This document shows positions 61,614-64,000 of a stretch of DNA of 64,000 bases, one piece after another. The notes under the pieces are model-generated. The model had not been told where the DNA came from. It searched no databases and saw only the letters and a program-made list of their open reading frames with translations. The translations under genes and the position numbers were made by a program. The stretch covers positions 62,001-126,000 of the forward strand of contig CAWHNO010000008.1 of assembly GCA_963830725.1 (NCBI GenBank). Direction: 5' to 3'. The stretch is from DASSUW01 sp963830725 (GTDB lineage: Bacteria > Actinomycetota > Thermoleophilia > Solirubrobacterales > Solirubrobacteraceae). Positions within the stretch are counted from its first letter, which is position 1. Each line of letters opens with the position of its first letter.

Positions 61614-64000
61614 TGTATGTTGAGCTCCATGCCCACTCGGCCTTCTCCTTCTTAGACGGCGCCTCGCTCCCCGACGAGCTGGCCGCCGCCGCGGCCGAGC
61701 TCGGCTACGAGGCGATGGCGCTGACCGACCACAACGGCGTCTCGGGCTCGATGGAGTTCGTGCAGGCCGCAGCGCCGCTCGGCCTGCGGGCGATCCACGG
61801 GGCGGAGGTGGATCTCGAGGACGGCCGTCACCTGACGCTGCTGGTGGAGAGCGAGCGCGGCTGGCGCAACCTCTGCCATCTGCTCACCCGCGCACACGCG
61901 CACACGCGCGGGGCGGTCGACGAGACGGTCGAGGACCGCGCGGCCCGCCGGACCGGCCTCGGCCGCCGGCAGGCGCTGGTCGGCACACGCATGCGGCGGG
62001 TCGACGTTCCGCCCGAGCTCTCGTTGTCGGCGATCGAGGAACACGCCGGCGGGCTGGTGTGCCTGAGCGGCTGCGCGCTGAAGGGGGTGCACGACGAGCC
62101 GACGCTGCGGCGGCTGCTGGGGGCGTTCGGGCGCGACCGGCTGCGGGTCGAGCTGCAGCGGCCGTTCCTGCGCGACGACCGCGCGCGCAACCGCGCCCTG
62201 GCCGATCTGGCGGGCCGGCTGGGCGTGGCGACGGTGGCGACCGGCAACGTCCACGCGCACGCGCGCGAGCGCGCGCCGCTGCAGGACGCGTTCACCGCGC
62301 TCCGCCATCACACGACGCTCGACGCGTCGGAGCCCATGCGGCGCGGCAACTTCTCGCACGTGCTGGCCCCGCCGGAGGCGATGGCGGCGCGCTTCCCCGA
62401 GCATCCGGAGGCGGTGGCGGAGACGCGCGAGCTGGCCGCCCGCCTGCGGTTCGACCTGAGCGCCGACCTCGGGTACCGCTACCCGGGGTCCGACGACGAG
62501 CAGGCGCTCAGCAAGTTGGCCGAGCTGTGCTGGGATCGGCTCACGGAGCGCTACCCGGCCGGCAACCCGCATGCTGCCGCGGCGCACGCGCGGCTGGAGG
62601 AGGAGCTGCGGGTGATCGACTCGCTGGGCCTGGCCGGCTTCTTCCTGCTGCACCGCGACCTGCTGGAGCTGGCGCGCGAGGTGGCGGTCGAGGTGCGCGG
62701 GCCGTCGTCGGTGCGGGCGCTGCTGCCGCCGGGGCGCGGGCGCGGGTCCTCGGTGTCCTCGATCGTCTGCTACCTCACCGGGCTCTCACACATCGATCCG
62801 GTCTCCAACGAGCTGTTCCTCGGGCGCTTCCTCAACGAGGAGCTGACCGCGCTGCCGGACATCGATCTCGACTTCCCGCGTGACATCCGGGCGGTGCTGA
62901 TCCCGCGCGTGCACGAGCGCTACGGGCGCGAGCGGTCGGCGCTGGTGGCCGCCTTCCCGACCTTCCGCTCGCGCGGCGCGATCCGCGAGCTGGGCAAGGT
63001 GCTCGGCCTGCCGCCGGGCGAGCTCGAGCGGCTCGCGCGCGGGGCGGAGCCGTGGGCCGTGCGCGGCACGGCGGCCGATGTGGAGACGGCGCTCGGGCTC
63101 GAGCCGGGCGGCCCGCCCGCCCCGTTCGTGGACATGGACAACCGGGCGCCGTTCGCGATGTCGACCGGAGAGTGGCTGGCGATGGTCAACGGTCACGATC
63201 CGGCCGACATCGGCTACGACGTACCGCCCTCGCACGTGAGCGAGGAGCGGTATTCCGCGCTGCCCGGCCGCTGGGAATGGCTGGCGCGGCTGTGCGACCA
63301 GGCCTACGGGCTCCCGCGCCACCTGTCCCAGCACTCGGGCGGGATGATCGTCTCCACCCGCCCGCTGATCGACTGCTGCCCGGTCCTGCCGGCGGCGATG
63401 GAGGGCCGCCAGCTCTGCCAGTGGGACAAGGACTCGTGCGCCGACGCGGGCTTCCTGAAGATCGACCTGCTGGGCCTGGGGATGCTGTCGGCGGTCGAGC
63501 GCTGCGTGGAGATGATCGCGCGGGTGCGCGGCGAGCGGGTCGATCTCTCGCGCATTCCGTTCGACGATGCCGCGACCTACGACGCCATCCAGACGGCCGA
63601 CACGATGGGTGTCTTCCAGATCGAGTCGCGCGCGCAGATGCAGTCGCTGTTCCGCACGCGGCCCCAGTCGCTCGACGACCTGACGATCCAGGTCGCGATC
63701 GTTCGCCCGGGGCCGATCCTGGGCGGCGCGGTCAACCCGTACATCTCGCGGCTACAGCAGCTGCGCGCGGACCCGGACTACGAGGTGCCGTACGACCACC
63801 CGTCTTTGGAGCCCGTGCTGCACGACACGCTGGGGACGATCATCTTCCAGGACCAGGTGATCGAGGTCGCGATGGCCTTCGCCGGCTTCTCGCCGGGCGA
63901 GGCCGAGGGCCTGCGGCGGGCGATGAGCCGCAAACGCTCGGCGGCGGCGATCGAGGCCTACCACCAGCGCTTCCTCGACGGCGCGGCCGCCACCCACGGA
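61607..64000 (+). CDS. dnaE2: error-prone DNA polymerase III alpha subunit (cut by window edge)
   Basis: The first 798 codons of DnaE2, the catalytic translesion polymerase of the SOS mutasome. The PHP domain begins YVELHAHSAFSFLDGASLPDEL with ALTDHNGVSGSMEF. The polymerase palm has PDIDLDFPRDIRAVLIPRVHERYG (catalytic Asp pair), KIDLLGLGMLSAVERC, and DTMGVFQIESRAQMQSLFRTRP, typical of DnaE2. GTG at 61607 (inside the SOS box) or 61613 is the start. The C-terminal part is beyond the window. The frame is intact throughout. Confidence 0.95.
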   Translation, partial: MFVYVELHAHSAFSFLDGASLPDELAAAAAELGYEAMALTDHNGVSGSMEFVQAAAPLGLRAIHGAEVDLEDGRHLTLLVESERGWRNLCHLLTRAHAHTRGAVDETVEDRAARRTGLGRRQALVGTRMRRVDVPPELSLSAIEEHAGGLVCLSGCALKGVHDEPTLRRLLGAFGRDRLRVELQRPFLRDDRARNRALADLAGRLGVATVATGNVHAHARERAPLQDAFTALRHHTTLDASEPMRRGNFSHVLAPPEAMAARFPEHPEAVAETRELAARLRFDLSADLGYRYPGSDDEQALSKLAELCWDRLTERYPAGNPHAAAAHARLEEELRVIDSLGLAGFFLLHRDLLELAREVAVEVRGPSSVRALLPPGRGRGSSVSSIVCYLTGLSHIDPVSNELFLGRFLNEELTALPDIDLDFPRDIRAVLIPRVHERYGRERSALVAAFPTFRSRGAIRELGKVLGLPPGELERLARGAEPWAVRGTAADVETALGLEPGGPPAPFVDMDNRAPFAMSTGEWLAMVNGHDPADIGYDVPPSHVSEERYSALPGRWEWLARLCDQAYGLPRHLSQHSGGMIVSTRPLIDCCPVLPAAMEGRQLCQWDKDSCADAGFLKIDLLGLGMLSAVERCVEMIARVRGERVDLSRIPFDDAATYDAIQTADTMGVFQIESRAQMQSLFRTRPQSLDDLTIQVAIVRPGPILGGAVNPYISRLQQLRADPDYEVPYDHPSLEPVLHDTLGTIIFQDQVIEVAMAFAGFSPGEAEGLRRAMSRKRSAAAIEAYHQRFLDGAAATHG

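Overview
The window is a very GC-rich chromosomal stretch from an actinobacterium. The best fit is the class Thermoleophilia (Solirubrobacter/Conexibacter-like soil lineages). Reasons are the actinobacterial-type LexA boxes (CGAAC-N4-GTTCG), an imuB / DUF6504 / dnaE2 mutasome, DUF7144-type small membrane proteins, NarL-type histidine kinases, and a secreted Cys-repeat protein of a kind I associate with this class. There is one tRNA (Leu-GAG) and the RNase P RNA. I see no rRNA, CRISPR array, complete insertion sequence or prophage.

Layout. 1-9.7 kb: a partial kinase, a ribbon-helix-helix/DUF4097 pair under a leaderless-looking promoter, exonuclease III, a MoxR-DUF58 operon with divergent DUF4129, and an orphan MASE1-GAF kinase. 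9.7-18 kb: one minus-strand operon of kinase, response regulator, ABC ATPase, FtsX-type permease and two paralogous membrane-anchored alpha/beta hydrolases. 18-21.7 kb: a sugar isomerase-like gene, an ECF sigma factor, then a decayed island (split PIN toxin, PrsW-like piece, broken HAD phosphatase, YbjQ remnant). 21.6-24 kb: a DHFR-like / YCII / ECF42 sigma cluster behind three palindromic operator candidates. 24.2-27.8 kb: a USP / YrhK-like / glutamate decarboxylase operon. 28-36 kb: a MalT-like LuxR regulator, an MFS pump, small membrane proteins, a MobA-MoaD fusion and two NAD(P)-dependent enzymes. 36-42 kb: PhyH, CYTH and a large secreted glycoside hydrolase behind a LacI-type operator. 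42-49 kb: VapBC, the secreted repeat protein, a vanadium haloperoxidase, a TolB-like propeller and a BTAD-propeller-periplasmic-binding-protein fusion. 49-51 kb: a molybdopterin oxidoreductase. 51.2-64 kb: tRNA-Leu, lexA, an acyl-CoA dehydrogenase-type gene, rnpB and the SOS mutasome.

The most notable feature is the mutasome. imuB and DUF6504 lie at 54.65-56.1 kb, but dnaE2 starts only at 61.6 kb. Five unrelated genes (aminotransferase, tiny membrane protein, methyltransferase, sulfatase, secreted protein) sit between them, and a nested palindromic element lies at the left edge. imuB and dnaE2 each carry the same 16-nt SOS sequence, with the GTG start codon inside it. Other highlights are a laminin-G-like module apparently inserted into a glycosidase barrel, a MobA-MoaD fusion ending in Gly-Gly, and two toxin-antitoxin-like loci whose promoters suggest leaderless mRNAs.

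Caution: at least ten otherwise well-preserved genes contain single-base frame breaks, up to six in one gene. They are spread through unrelated, conserved genes, so uncorrected indels in the assembly are more likely than mass pseudogenisation. I give the joined span for each such gene and note the approximate break. I give frame-broken genes as pseudogenes only where sequence is also missing or rearranged.
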